A stretch of DNA of 64,000 nucleotides from Bacteroidota bacterium (GCA_027484685.1 JAIXSO010000007.1:1-64000); one strand, 5' to 3'. Numbered from the stretch's first letter, positions 34,268 to 42,682 are shown. The notes: a model not told the origin generated them from the letters alone. Program-made: numbers and translations.

Positions 34268-34684
34268 TTAGTTAGGTACAACTTCATAAATGGCGTTGAT
34301 ATTTCCTTTTGTTGCTTTTGAATAAGAACAAATTGATTTTGTAGCTTCTACCAGTTTTTTCGCAGTATCGTAGTCTACATCATTTATTTTAACCAGAAGA
34401 TGGGCTCCAAGATCAAAGTTACCGTTATCATGTATTACGGCAATTTTAGCAGTAACAGATACTTCTCCAATTGTAATTTTTTCTATTCCTGCAGCAACTG
34501 TAATACTTGTTCCAAAACAAGCCGACCAAGCTGCTGCAAAAAGTTGTTCGGGATTTGTTGCGCCACCAGCACCGCCCATTTCTTTAGGAAATCTCACATC
34601 TAAATCCAATAATCCATCTGATGATTTTGCGTGACCGTTTCTGCCTGCTAACGTTGTCACTTCTGCTTCATAAAGTTTTTCCAT
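34268..34684 (-). CDS. ohr: Organic hydroperoxide resistance protein (Ohr/OsmC family)
   Basis: A 138-residue thiol peroxidase that reduces organic hydroperoxides with two cysteines. The peroxidatic C56 is in AAAWSACFGTS and the resolving C119 in TKSICSYSKATKGN; GGAGGATNPEQLFAAAWSAC fits the Ohr rather than the OsmC branch. The gene is divergent from an HxlR regulator, and the intervening 131 bp hold two palindromes of identical half-site, so control by that regulator is likely. A TATATTTG -7 element (minus strand, 34764-34771) overlaps the first palindrome. Confidence 0.92.
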   Translation of the reverse strand: MEKLYEAEVTTLAGRNGHAKSSDGLLDLDVRFPKEMGGAGGATNPEQLFAAAWSACFGTSITVAAGIEKITIGEVSVTAKIAVIHDNGNFDLGAHLLVKINDVDYDTAKKLVEATKSICSYSKATKGNINAIYEVVPN

Positions 34685-34740
34685 TTTTTAAATTTTAGTT
34701 GTTAATATTTGATTTTTAAATTGTTTTTAAATTGACTACT

Positions 34741-34767
34741 TTTGTACTTGCAAATAACAAGTACAAA
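34741..34767. promoter_or_regulatory. Operator palindrome 1 between ohr and the HxlR gene
   Basis: TTTGTACTTG (34741-34750), a 7-base spacer, then CAAGTACAAA (34758-34767): perfect 10-bp arms. It shares the half-site TACTTG-N7-CAAGTA with palindrome 2. It overlaps the ohr -7 element and a TACTTTTG -7 element (34737-34744) facing the HxlR gene. Confidence 0.8.
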
Positions 34768-34776
34768 TATAAAAGC

Positions 34777-34801
34777 ATTTACTTGTAATTTGCAAGTAAA
34801 T
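34777..34801. promoter_or_regulatory. Operator palindrome 2 between ohr and the HxlR gene
   Basis: ATTTACTTG (34777-34785), a 7-base spacer, then CAAGTAAAT (34793-34801): perfect 9-bp arms with the same core and spacing as palindrome 1. Centre-to-centre distance is 35 bp. It covers the likely -33 region of the ohr promoter and lies just before the HxlR start codon. Confidence 0.8.
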
Positions 34802-34815
34802 AGAAAATATTTTTT

Positions 34816-35244
34816 ATGGTAGATATAAAAAAGACGAGATCGAGCTGCGGGTTATCGCAATCATTAGACATTTTTGGAGATAAATGGTCTCTATTAATTA
34901 TAAGAGATTTGGTTTATTTTGGAAAGGAAACGTATGGGGATTTATTGAAAATGGATGAAGGTATTGCTACCAATGTGTTAGCAGATAAACTTGTAGTTTT
35001 AGAAAAAGAAGGTTTGATAACCAAAGAAATTTTTGTAGGTAGTAAATCAAAATTTAAATATAAACTAACCCAAAAGGGTATAGATATTTATCCAATAATA
35101 ATGGAGATTATTTTTTGGGGTGCAACATACTGCGAGGTGTATCCTGAACAAAAAGCAATTGTTAAAATGTCTAAAGAAAATAGGGATGCTTTTGTACAAG
35201 ATATTATGAAAAATAAACTGAAAGAGTTAAACGAAAAGAATTAG
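34816..35244 (+). CDS. HxlR-family (DUF24) winged-helix regulator, probable thiol sensor
   Basis: A 142-residue regulator. The winged helix runs over about residues 11-105 (CGLSQSLDIFGDKWSLLIIRDL, then ITKEIFVGSKSKFKYKLTQKG). A single cysteine near the N terminus (C11), directly before helix 1, matches the redox cysteine of YodB/HypR-type HxlR proteins that sense electrophiles and oxidants. A second cysteine lies in ATYCEVYPE. It is divergent from the hydroperoxidase gene ohr and two strong palindromes lie between, so it is probably the local repressor or activator of ohr and of itself. It takes the place that OhrR, a MarR-type sensor, has in other bacteria. Confidence 0.9.
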   Translation: MVDIKKTRSSCGLSQSLDIFGDKWSLLIIRDLVYFGKETYGDLLKMDEGIATNVLADKLVVLEKEGLITKEIFVGSKSKFKYKLTQKGIDIYPIIMEIIFWGATYCEVYPEQKAIVKMSKENRDAFVQDIMKNKLKELNEKN

Positions 35245-35644
35245 TTTGATAAAGAAAAAGGGGAACTTGAAACGTTCAATTTTCAGTATTTGATTTATGC
35301 AATAGTTTAAGGTTCAAATCAAATAATTCTAATAAATCGGGAACTATTTTCAATCTACTTATTAAATGCTTAGCTATTTTTGCAAAGCAAATACTTTTAG
35401 CAATTAAGTGCGGCATGCAAAACCGCTCCAGCTGGCTAAAAATCAAATTGAAAACTCTTTATTCATTTTGATTCAACAGTCTTTTTTCAATGGTTAGCCT
35501 TCAGATTTCGGATAGGATGATGATTATAATTAATCAAGGGTTTTTCTATTATAGGACCATAAAAAAACCTGAACCATTGCTGATTCAGGTATTGCAAAAG
35601 TAAATTAACTCATTGCATGAATTTTTGTTGTCATTTTTATTTTT
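35245..35644. other. 400-bp gap ending in terminator repeat B
   Basis: There is no convincing gene. Around 35380-35400 the sequence TATTTTTGCAAAG resembles a -7 element without a matching -33 box. From 35400 to 35450 the base composition is slightly GC-richer (GTGCGGCATGCAAAACCGCTCC), possibly remnant coding sequence. The right end holds repeat B. Confidence 0.45.
35521..35590 (-). terminator. Terminator repeat B (70 bp, 62 identical to repeat A)
   Basis: The second hairpin is kept: ACCTGAA (35567-35573) pairs with TTCAGGT (35584-35590), preceded by a seven-base A run that gives a T run on the minus strand. It serves the beta-barrel gene that ends at 35645. The left arm of the first hairpin of repeat A is missing here, so this copy is partly decayed. 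Confidence 0.65.
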
Positions 35645-36292
35645 TTAAAATGATAAAATAATATTGCCACCTATTTGGCCACTTTGATAACCTGCATCAC
35701 CTTTTCCGTCTATAGTTCCATTTCTATTTGAATATTCAAATTCAGCTTCAAAACTCAAAGCTGTTTTTTTGAAAGGAATGGTGTAACCAATACCACCCAT
35801 TAATGAAGTGCCAATGGCATATTGATGCTTATATAAATTAGTTGCTTCATTTACTCTCTTAGTAGTAAACTGACCAAAGCCAAAACTACCACGAACATAA
35901 AGTCCTTTATTAAATTCGTTGCTTATGGCATAATATTTTGCTGTAATGGCAAGATTGTAGTAGTTAAAAATATAGCTATCTCCATTGTCTCCTTTTACCG
36001 AAGTGCCAAATGTTCCCTTGATTCTTGAGCCAATACCAAGTCCTTTCCAATTTTCGGGTGCAATGTAAAAACCCATCATCAAATTATTACCAGTACCCGG
36101 TTCAAAAGCACCTCCATATGATTTTGTAAGTTGCATTTTCATATCACTCCAAAAAAGAGTTTGCCCAAAACCTAAACCAATTTCCCCATAAATGGGTAGC
36201 TTGGTTTTCTTATCAGTTGTTGTTTGCGCACTTACCATTTGTGCAAAAAGGCAGCTTATACTCACTGCAAAAGTTAAGATTGATTTTTTCAT
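35645..36292 (-). CDS. Outer-membrane beta-barrel protein
   Basis: A 215-residue exported protein with a signal peptide of about 22 residues (ending VSAQ) and alternating amphipathic strands typical of small outer-membrane barrels (YGEIGLGFGQTLFW, FNKGLYVRGSFGFGQF, TALSFEAEFEYSNR, final GGNIILSF). It contains no enzymatic motif. The barrel-type regulator-like neighbour upstream is a Crp/Fnr gene on the same strand, 107 bp away. Confidence 0.8.
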   Translation of the reverse strand: MKKSILTFAVSISCLFAQMVSAQTTTDKKTKLPIYGEIGLGFGQTLFWSDMKMQLTKSYGGAFEPGTGNNLMMGFYIAPENWKGLGIGSRIKGTFGTSVKGDNGDSYIFNYYNLAITAKYYAISNEFNKGLYVRGSFGFGQFTTKRVNEATNLYKHQYAIGTSLMGGIGYTIPFKKTALSFEAEFEYSNRNGTIDGKGDAGYQSGQIGGNIILSF

Positions 36293-36399
36293 TTTTTGTA
36301 TCTTTTAAATTATAGTTATTATTACGATACAAAGGTGCTATGTCTATTATTGTTGAACGTTAACCCATGTTAAGAAATCAAAATCGCGCTTTTGTGGAA

Positions 36400-36978
36400 T
36401 TATTGATGCTCAAAAATTCGCTTTCGTATGCGACTTAATGAAGGTGGCTTAATACCCAAATAGGAAGCGATATAATGTTGTGGAATTCTTTCAAACACTT
36501 TTGGCCTTTCTTTCATTAATGTTAAATACCGTTCTTCGGCTGTTTGATTTTCAAGTATTTCGCTTCGTTGGCGAATGCCCAAAAAGGCATTTTCAGCCAT
36601 CAAACGTCCAAAACGTTCAAATTTTGGTATATCAATATATAGCTGTTGCAAGTCTTTGGCAGCAAGTAAAAGTAGTTGCGTTTTCTCCAGTGTTTCTATG
36701 TTTTGATTGGTTGGTTTTCCAGTCAAAAAACTATCATAATCTGTGTACCACCCATTTTCAAAAAAAAACTGCGCTGTATTTTCTTGTCCATCCACGTTAT
36801 AATAATAACGAATACATCCGTAATTGATAAAATAAGCATATTTACAAATCTGTCCTTCTTGCAAAATCAGTTCTTTCTTGTTGCATTCTTGCACAATTAG
36901 TTTTGACACAAAAAAATCTTGTTCGGCTTTATTAAGCGAAATAAATTGAGAAAGTCTGTTCAATATTTGGTCGTACAT
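36400..36978 (-). CDS. Crp/Fnr-family transcriptional regulator
   Basis: A 192-residue regulator with an N-terminal cyclic-nucleotide-binding-type beta barrel (about 20-125; GQICKYAYFINYGCIRYYYN) and a C-terminal helix-turn-helix (about 165-190, HYIASYLGIKPPSLSRIRKRIF). It has no cysteine cluster for an iron-sulfur centre, so it is of the Crp-like type without an obvious Fnr role. It is common in Bacteroidota, where ligands are mostly unknown. A perfect inverted repeat 26 bases upstream could mediate autoregulation. Confidence 0.88.
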   Translation of the reverse strand: MYDQILNRLSQFISLNKAEQDFFVSKLIVQECNKKELILQEGQICKYAYFINYGCIRYYYNVDGQENTAQFFFENGWYTDYDSFLTGKPTNQNIETLEKTQLLLLAAKDLQQLYIDIPKFERFGRLMAENAFLGIRQRSEILENQTAEERYLTLMKERPKVFERIPQHYIASYLGIKPPSLSRIRKRIFEHQ

Positions 36979-37004
36979 ATTTGTTAAATTTATTTTCTAG
37001 TACC

Positions 37005-37026
37005 TTTATTTTAGTGGTAAAATAAA
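37005..37026. promoter_or_regulatory. Inverted repeat upstream of the Crp/Fnr gene
   Basis: TTTATTTTA (37005-37013), four bases, TAAAATAAA (37018-37026). The arms are perfect but made only of A and T, so chance occurrence in AT-rich DNA is possible. Confidence 0.3.
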
Positions 37027-37197
37027 AGCAATTTACCAAGTTTAATTTACTAAAAACATTTGTAAGTCAAATAAAGTTAAAATTTTGATTTTATAAACTC
37101 TAAATAGCAAACTTACTTAATATTATGCTATAAAGCTTTTTAGTATTTGCTTGAATATCTAAGACTTTTTATCACTCTTTTCAGTTTTAGTGTCAAA

Positions 37198-37230
37198 AAA
37201 AAACCTGAACCATTTCTGATTCAGGTTTTA
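37198..37230 (-). terminator. Terminator of the PKD/T9SS gene (third copy of the AACCTGAA hairpin)
   Basis: AAAACCTGAA (37200-37209) and TTCAGGTTTT (37220-37229) form a perfect 10-bp stem followed by a T run on the minus strand. It is the same hairpin as in repeats A and B, differing from B at one loop base. Confidence 0.88.
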
Positions 37231-37249
37231 TAAAAAGGTATTTCAACTG

Positions 37250-39511
37250 TTAGTCTTGTTTAAAAACTTTTTTAACTACCGTATTTCCATCTTTCGAAAT
37301 TATTTTAACCAAATACATTCCATTGGTGTATTCTGCTATATTTAACTCTGTACTTAAATCGTAAGTGTCTATATTTTGGGTAACTAATAACTTACCAGTA
37401 ATATCAAATATTTGAACTGAATTAGGTTTTTGACTTGTGGCTTCCCAATCAATTTTAACTATTCCATTAGTTGGATTTGGATAAACATTAAATGATGCTT
37501 TTTCTTTAATTTTTGGTTGTTCACTTATTGAGGTGCTAACCGTATTTTTTCCAATAATTATTTTTATTCCAGAAACAGTATTAACTGTATTGTTAATATT
37601 AGCCAAAGCAGGAATAGTTTGTTTTCCGGCCATTTCACCCCAAACTTTATAATTTCCTACAGGTACTTTTCCAAAATCAAATTTACCATCTGTATCGGTG
37701 TGCGTGTACGATACTGCTTTTCCTTTATCATCAATCAAATAAACCAACATTTTGTCGGCAGGTTTACCTACTTCTATTGGTCCATTTTGATCAACCACAC
37801 CTGTTCCATATTTAACAAAGCCCGAAATGGTTCCAATTCCTGCTGAATCGTAACTAAATGGAATTAAGTCAATATCAACTGAATCTCTATTTGAAGCAAT
37901 ATAAATAACATCTGCAAAATCCCAATTCAATTTATTTTTATAATAAGTTGGTAAGTAAAAACCATTATTAAACGGATCGAAAGCAAAATCGGCTTGTACC
38001 AAATAAAAACCTTTTTTCAAACTGATTGAATAATTACCATTTTCATCGGTGCTGGTATAATTATTTTTGTACAATAATCCTGAAACTGAATCGTAACTAT
38101 AAACGTACACTCCTGAATAATATGCAGGTAAGCCGCCTTGTCTAATAGTTCCACTTAAAATATATTCAGGTCCTACACTCACAATTTTGGTTAGTGAATC
38201 AATACAACCTGCAGGATTATTCATTATTAAAGTTACATTGTAACTACCTTCGTTGGCATAAGTATGGTTAAAGGTACCACTATCAATACCTGAATACATT
38301 AATCCATCACCCCATTTTATGGTAATATTTGAAGGCACTGAACTTCCATAGGCTATTGATGCATTGTAAACCACCGCATTGTAAGCCGAACTGTATAAAT
38401 CAAAATTAGCGCCACAGATTGCGGTTAAACTATCAATTCTGATATTTTTACAGCTTATTAATTGAATACCACATAAATTGATATTAGAATAAACGCACAC
38501 TGTGTAATTTCCAGTATCTGAATAAATATGCGATATGCTGTTTGTTAGCATATACTCTTGATTTAAATCGCCAAAGTCAATTAAGTATTTTTCAAACAAT
38601 GGCTCAGTATTACTTGAATTTACATTAAATAATACTTTTTGATAATTAACTGAACTTGTAAAGTTTATATTACACAAAGCTGTATCTGGCTGGCTAATAG
38701 TTTTTTGAATGGTATCGCCACAAGTTGCACCAAACATGTATAAGGTTACATTATAATTACCTAAAGCTGAATATTTGTGAATTGGGTCTTTTAAATTACT
38801 CACATTAGTATTGTCGCCAAACACCCAAGTAAAGTTAACAGTAGTATCAGGGCTTGTACTTAAATTTCTGAAATGAAATTGACCATCAATATAATCAAAG
38901 TTAAAATCAGCAAAACAAGGTGCATTAACTGTTACATTTAAGGTATCATGGTAAATGTCAAAATTATTATTGCTATCTAAAATAGTTAAACTTACAATAT
39001 ACTGACCAGTAGCATGATAATTATGTTTTGCAATTTTATCGTGACTTGTTAACCCATCGCCAAAATCCCATTGATGCATAATAATTGGAGAATTTGTGTT
39101 GGTACTAGAGTCATAGAAATAATACGCACCATTACCTAAATCTTCGTACGAAAATTTGGCATTAACTCCTTTGGTATTGCTTACCACAATACTATCGCAA
39201 TACATGGTATTACTAGTGCAAGCGCTATCAATTAAACATACACGGTATTTGCCGGCTTGTGAGTAACTGTGGCTTAATTGAAAATCGCCATTATTTAAAA
39301 CAGCACTGCCATCGCCAAAATTCCAATAAAAAGTATTGAGACCTAAATGTAAATCTGATTGATTTACAAAAACAACTGTTTTTGCATTTTTATAGTGATC
39401 AAATTTAGTAGCACAAGGCTGCGCCCATAATGCCATAGCAGAAAGCAGAAAAACTTGCAGTGTTAAAAACACTTTACGTAAATTCAATGTGTTAAAAATT
39501 TTATTTTTCAT
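37250..39511 (-). CDS. Secreted multi-PKD adhesin-like protein with T9SS type A sorting domain
   Basis: A 753-residue secreted protein. A signal peptide of about 30 residues (ALWAQP) is followed by five or six PKD-type immunoglobulin-like repeats over residues 35-450 (recurring W-x-FGDG and F-x-H-x-Y motifs: NFGDGSAVLN, WDFGDGLTSHD, WVFGDNTNVS, DFGDLNQEY, KWGDGLMY). Next come two carboxypeptidase-regulatory-like domains (about 455-540 and 560-660; DTDGKFDFGKVPVGNYKV), and a T9SS C-terminal domain of about 75 residues ends in NTVVKKVFKQD. It is probably surface-exposed and adhesive. It is the third gene of an operon with an ECF sigma factor. Confidence 0.92.
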   Translation of the reverse strand: MKNKIFNTLNLRKVFLTLQVFLLSAMALWAQPCATKFDHYKNAKTVVFVNQSDLHLGLNTFYWNFGDGSAVLNNGDFQLSHSYSQAGKYRVCLIDSACTSNTMYCDSIVVSNTKGVNAKFSYEDLGNGAYYFYDSSTNTNSPIIMHQWDFGDGLTSHDKIAKHNYHATGQYIVSLTILDSNNNFDIYHDTLNVTVNAPCFADFNFDYIDGQFHFRNLSTSPDTTVNFTWVFGDNTNVSNLKDPIHKYSALGNYNVTLYMFGATCGDTIQKTISQPDTALCNINFTSSVNYQKVLFNVNSSNTEPLFEKYLIDFGDLNQEYMLTNSISHIYSDTGNYTVCVYSNINLCGIQLISCKNIRIDSLTAICGANFDLYSSAYNAVVYNASIAYGSSVPSNITIKWGDGLMYSGIDSGTFNHTYANEGSYNVTLIMNNPAGCIDSLTKIVSVGPEYILSGTIRQGGLPAYYSGVYVYSYDSVSGLLYKNNYTSTDENGNYSISLKKGFYLVQADFAFDPFNNGFYLPTYYKNKLNWDFADVIYIASNRDSVDIDLIPFSYDSAGIGTISGFVKYGTGVVDQNGPIEVGKPADKMLVYLIDDKGKAVSYTHTDTDGKFDFGKVPVGNYKVWGEMAGKQTIPALANINNTVNTVSGIKIIIGKNTVSTSISEQPKIKEKASFNVYPNPTNGIVKIDWEATSQKPNSVQIFDITGKLLVTQNIDTYDLSTELNIAEYTNGMYLVKIISKDGNTVVKKVFKQD

Positions 39512-39536
39512 GTTATATAAATTAATTGTTTTTTCT

Positions 39537-40868
39537 TTAAAAATTATACTTTAAACCGGTTTGTATTTGTAAGATATTAGGCTGATATAGTGAGCCATTT
39601 AAATATTTTAAATAATTGGCGGAAATATTAAGTGCCCAATTATGATACAGTTTTTGGTAAGCACCCACACCCAAAGTTGGCGCCAACAATAATTGGTAAT
39701 TATTGTTGGTTTGATTGCTTTCGTTCATCAATCCAATATTGCTCACTTTTGTTTCAAGCTGATAAACTACTGTACCAGTAACACCTAAAGCACCATAAAT
39801 TCCTCGTTTTTCATTTCCTAATTGATAGCGTATTTCTACTGGTAAACTATAAAAAGCTACATTATTTTGGTATGAATTATTGGTTTGATGCTCCACATTT
39901 TTTTCACTCATAACAGTATCTATTTGCATCATCAATCTTTTATAAAAAGCATTATATTTAATGGTGGTATCAATGCTTTCAATTTGTTTTTCGGTAGTTA
40001 CAAATGCCTTTTTATTTATTTCGGTTTGATTAAAAAACAAGGCACTCAAACCAAAATTTAAACTCCAATTACTACTTAATTGCAAGCCTGCTTTAGCCCC
40101 TATTCCGTTAAAAAATGGATCATTTGAATTATTAAGCTGCTTGTAAACATTGCTTTGCAACAAATAACCTAACTCCATGTAAGCTAAGTTTACCTTTAAT
40201 TTTCCTTTGGTTTTTATGGTTTCATTTTTTGCTGAAATAGTATTTACTGAGTAAATTTCAGTTTTAAATGAATTTTTATTTTGAATGCTAATAAATTGCG
40301 GTTCACTCAAACCAAATGCATTATCGCTGCTTGCCAAAATGGTTATATCACTATAATTCTTAATCAACTCATAGTGGCTATCAGTTTCATTAAAAGTATT
40401 GTAATTTGCAATATTCGATTCATTTCTAAAAGTGCTATTATTACTTTTGACTTTAAATTTTTGAATCATTTGCTTATCATTTAAGCTAACAACAGCTTCT
40501 TTCTTTGGGGTTAAATTAGTTTTATTTTTAAAAATTCGTGGAGTTGTTATTTCAGTTTTTGTATCAATCACCAATGGTATTGGCCCACCTTCACTTTTTG
40601 CTATTTCCTTATTTTCAGTTGTTTTTACAATATTTACTTGGTTATGAGTATTTTTATTTAAATAAATAACATAAAAACCAAATAACGAAACAGTTAAAAC
40701 ACTAAACCAAATAAAAATACCCATTCTGCGCTTTTTATTTGTTTTTTTATGGGCACGATAAGCCTTATCAAAGCTATCCCAATCACCTTTAGTGGGCTGC
40801 TTTGGTGTTACTTGGCTAACTTTATTAGCAAGTAATTTTAAAAACTCATCTTCGTTGTTATATAACAT
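39537..40868 (-). CDS. Single-span membrane protein with a C-terminal beta-barrel-like domain, probable anti-sigma partner
   Basis: A 443-residue protein with a 45-residue basic cytoplasmic N terminus, one membrane helix (about 48-68, MGIFIWFSVLTVSLFGFYVI), a long Asn/Thr/Lys-rich linker (about 70-225), and a C-terminal domain of about 210 residues with amphipathic strands ending in GLKYNF, as in PorT-like outer-membrane barrels. The start overlaps the end of the sigma factor gene by 11 bases. That coupling and the membrane helix suggest an anti-sigma or signal-relay role, with the N-terminal tail binding the sigma factor, though the tail lacks a recognisable zinc-type anti-sigma motif. The barrel attached to an inner-membrane span is odd topology. 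Confidence 0.72.
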   Translation of the reverse strand: MLYNNEDEFLKLLANKVSQVTPKQPTKGDWDSFDKAYRAHKKTNKKRRMGIFIWFSVLTVSLFGFYVIYLNKNTHNQVNIVKTTENKEIAKSEGGPIPLVIDTKTEITTPRIFKNKTNLTPKKEAVVSLNDKQMIQKFKVKSNNSTFRNESNIANYNTFNETDSHYELIKNYSDITILASSDNAFGLSEPQFISIQNKNSFKTEIYSVNTISAKNETIKTKGKLKVNLAYMELGYLLQSNVYKQLNNSNDPFFNGIGAKAGLQLSSNWSLNFGLSALFFNQTEINKKAFVTTEKQIESIDTTIKYNAFYKRLMMQIDTVMSEKNVEHQTNNSYQNNVAFYSLPVEIRYQLGNEKRGIYGALGVTGTVVYQLETKVSNIGLMNESNQTNNNYQLLLAPTLGVGAYQKLYHNWALNISANYLKYLNGSLYQPNILQIQTGLKYNF

Positions 40869-41415
40869 ACGTATTTAAACTGTTAACTAATTTTTTTAAA
40901 ATGGCTCTTGCTTTTGATAATTGCGATTTTGATGTTCCTTCGCTTATACCTAAGTTTTGGCTTATTTGTTTATGGCTCAAACCTTCTATGGCATATAAAT
41001 TAACCACAGTTCTGTAGCCATCGGGTAATTTTTGCAATAATCCTAAAGCTTCATCTGGCGAAAGTTCTTTTACCAATTCGTTATCAAAATCGGGTAAATC
41101 GGGAACCAAAAACTCATTTTCGCTTATGGATAATAAAGGATTTTTATTCCTTGCTTTTAAATAATTAATGGCGTGGTTAACCATAATCCTGCTTAACCAA
41201 GTATTTAAACTGCTTTCGCCTTTAAATTTTTTTATTCCTTCAAAGGCTTTTATAAATCCTTCTTGTAAAATATCCTTAGCTTCGTCTTCATTTTTAGCAA
41301 ACCTGATACAAATAGCAAACATTTTAGAATAGTATTTATCAAAAAACAACCGTTGAAAACGACTATCTTCCTCTTTGCACCCTTCTATAATTTCTTGCTC
41401 GGTAAAATCCTTCAT
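40858..41415 (-). CDS. ECF (group 4) RNA polymerase sigma factor
   Basis: A 185-residue sigma-70 family protein with region 2 (about 20-90: FDKYYSKMFAICIRFAKNED, then DILQEGFIKAFEGIKKFKGESSLNTWLSRIMVNHAI) and region 4 (about 130-175: LPDGYRTVVNLYAIEGLSHKQIS, helix-turn-helix SEGTSKSQLSKAR). It is the first gene of an operon with the membrane protein and the PKD/T9SS gene. In Bacteroidota such ECF trios usually control envelope functions. The signal is unknown. Confidence 0.93.
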   Translation of the reverse strand: MKDFTEQEIIEGCKEEDSRFQRLFFDKYYSKMFAICIRFAKNEDEAKDILQEGFIKAFEGIKKFKGESSLNTWLSRIMVNHAINYLKARNKNPLLSISENEFLVPDLPDFDNELVKELSPDEALGLLQKLPDGYRTVVNLYAIEGLSHKQISQNLGISEGTSKSQLSKARAILKKLVNSLNTYVI

Positions 41416-41824
41416 TCCATTTGCTGCTAAATAGACTCACTTTTTAAAAAAGGTTGCCTAGCTATTTTTAGTTTTTTTATAAAAAACAACGTTTGCTATA
41501 AAAAGATTTGAAAATGAAGCTTTTGTAAAAAAATTTAATTACTTCATTTTGATTTAAATAACTGTAGCCAACCAATTCTCAATTCGTGAAACAACTTTTA
41601 TAATTGTTCCACAACTATTTTATTAACTATTAGCACTCTGCAAAACTAAAGCTTAGTTATCAACACCCATGTTGACAAGGAGTGGATATGTTACCTTGCT
41701 GAATGGCGTTATTTGGTAAGAAATAAAGCAAAAAAAATTTGTTTTAATTTTAAAAATCAATTAGTTAATTAAGCAATATATTTATTTTCAAAAAGAAAAA
41801 AATTAAGTTGAACAAATACTTAGC
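41416..41824. promoter_or_regulatory. 409-bp gap upstream of parA, rich in inverted repeats
   Basis: No protein gene is seen. Four inverted repeats occur: AAAATGAAG (41511-41519) / CTTCATTTT (41542-41550); GTGAAACAA (41586-41594) / TTGTTCCAC (41604-41612), 8 of 9 matching and made of ParB-site half-sites in everted order; TCAACA-ccca-TGTTGA (41660-41675); and CAAGG (41676-41680) / CCTTG (41693-41697). The third contains TTATCAACA, one base from a DnaA-box consensus. A divergent promoter region and a partition-related control site are both possible. Confidence 0.4.
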
Positions 41825-42637
41825 ATGGCAAAAATAATAGCAATAGCAAATCAAAAAGGTGGAGTTGGTAAAACTACAACTGCCATTAATTTATCGGCAA
41901 GTTTAGCAGCTTTAGAGTTTAAAACTTTATTGGTTGATGCTGATCCTCAGGCAAATTCGGCTTCAGGAACTGGTTTCGACCCACGTGAAGTGGCAACAGG
42001 TTTGTACGAAGTTATGGTAAACGAAATTCCGGCAACCAACGCCATTGTGCCAACCGAACTTCAATACATGGATTTACTTCCATCAAACATTGACTTAGTT
42101 GGTGCTGAAATTGAGTTAGTTAATTTACCAAACAGAGAAAAACTGTTAAAATTTGCGTTAGATACCATTAGAAAAGATTACGATTTTATCATTATTGATT
42201 GTTCGCCAAGTTTGGGTTTAATTACTACCAATGCTTTAGTAGCTAGCGATAGTGTTATAGTTCCTGTTCAGTGTGAGTATTTTGCACTAGAGGGTTTAGG
42301 TAAGTTATTAAACACCATCAAAATTGTACAACAAAGTTTAAATACCAATTTACAAATTGAAGGTATATTATTAACCATGTACGATATGCGTTTACGCTTG
42401 AGTAATCAAGTGGTAGAAGAAGTTAAAATGCATTTCCAACAATTGGTTTTTGATACCATTATTCAACGTAATACTAAATTAAGCGAGGCTCCAAGTTTTG
42501 GCAAGCCAGTAATTTTACACGATGCAGAAAGCCGTGGCTCTATTAATTACATGAATTTAGCTAAAGAACTTTTAGCAAAAAATGGCATGATTGAAGGATT
42601 TAACAGTGCCAATAACGATACACAATCGTTAAACTAA
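41825..42637 (+). CDS. parA: Chromosome-partition ATPase ParA
   Basis: A 270-residue ParA/Soj-type ATPase. The deviant Walker A KGGVGKTTTAINLSASLA is at residues 10-27, the switch I region VDADPQANSASG at 37-48, and Walker B-like FIIIDCSPSLGLITTNAL around 120-137. There is no N-terminal DNA-binding domain, so it is the short chromosomal type. It binds nucleoid DNA and drives movement of ParB-bound origin regions. parB follows 45 bases downstream. Confidence 0.96.
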   Translation: MAKIIAIANQKGGVGKTTTAINLSASLAALEFKTLLVDADPQANSASGTGFDPREVATGLYEVMVNEIPATNAIVPTELQYMDLLPSNIDLVGAEIELVNLPNREKLLKFALDTIRKDYDFIIIDCSPSLGLITTNALVASDSVIVPVQCEYFALEGLGKLLNTIKIVQQSLNTNLQIEGILLTMYDMRLRLSNQVVEEVKMHFQQLVFDTIIQRNTKLSEAPSFGKPVILHDAESRGSINYMNLAKELLAKNGMIEGFNSANNDTQSLN

Positions 42638-42682
42638 TAATACACAAACCAACCAAAAAAGCAGTAGAAAGATTATAATAAA

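Noticed and set aside
36480..36900. Two plus-strand ORFs inside the Crp/Fnr gene
   Set aside because: They are antisense to a gene with complete domain structure and have no signals of their own.
41604..41612. A true parS site upstream of parA
   Set aside because: The ParB half-sites are everted and 9 bases apart, whereas parS is a contiguous 16-bp palindrome.
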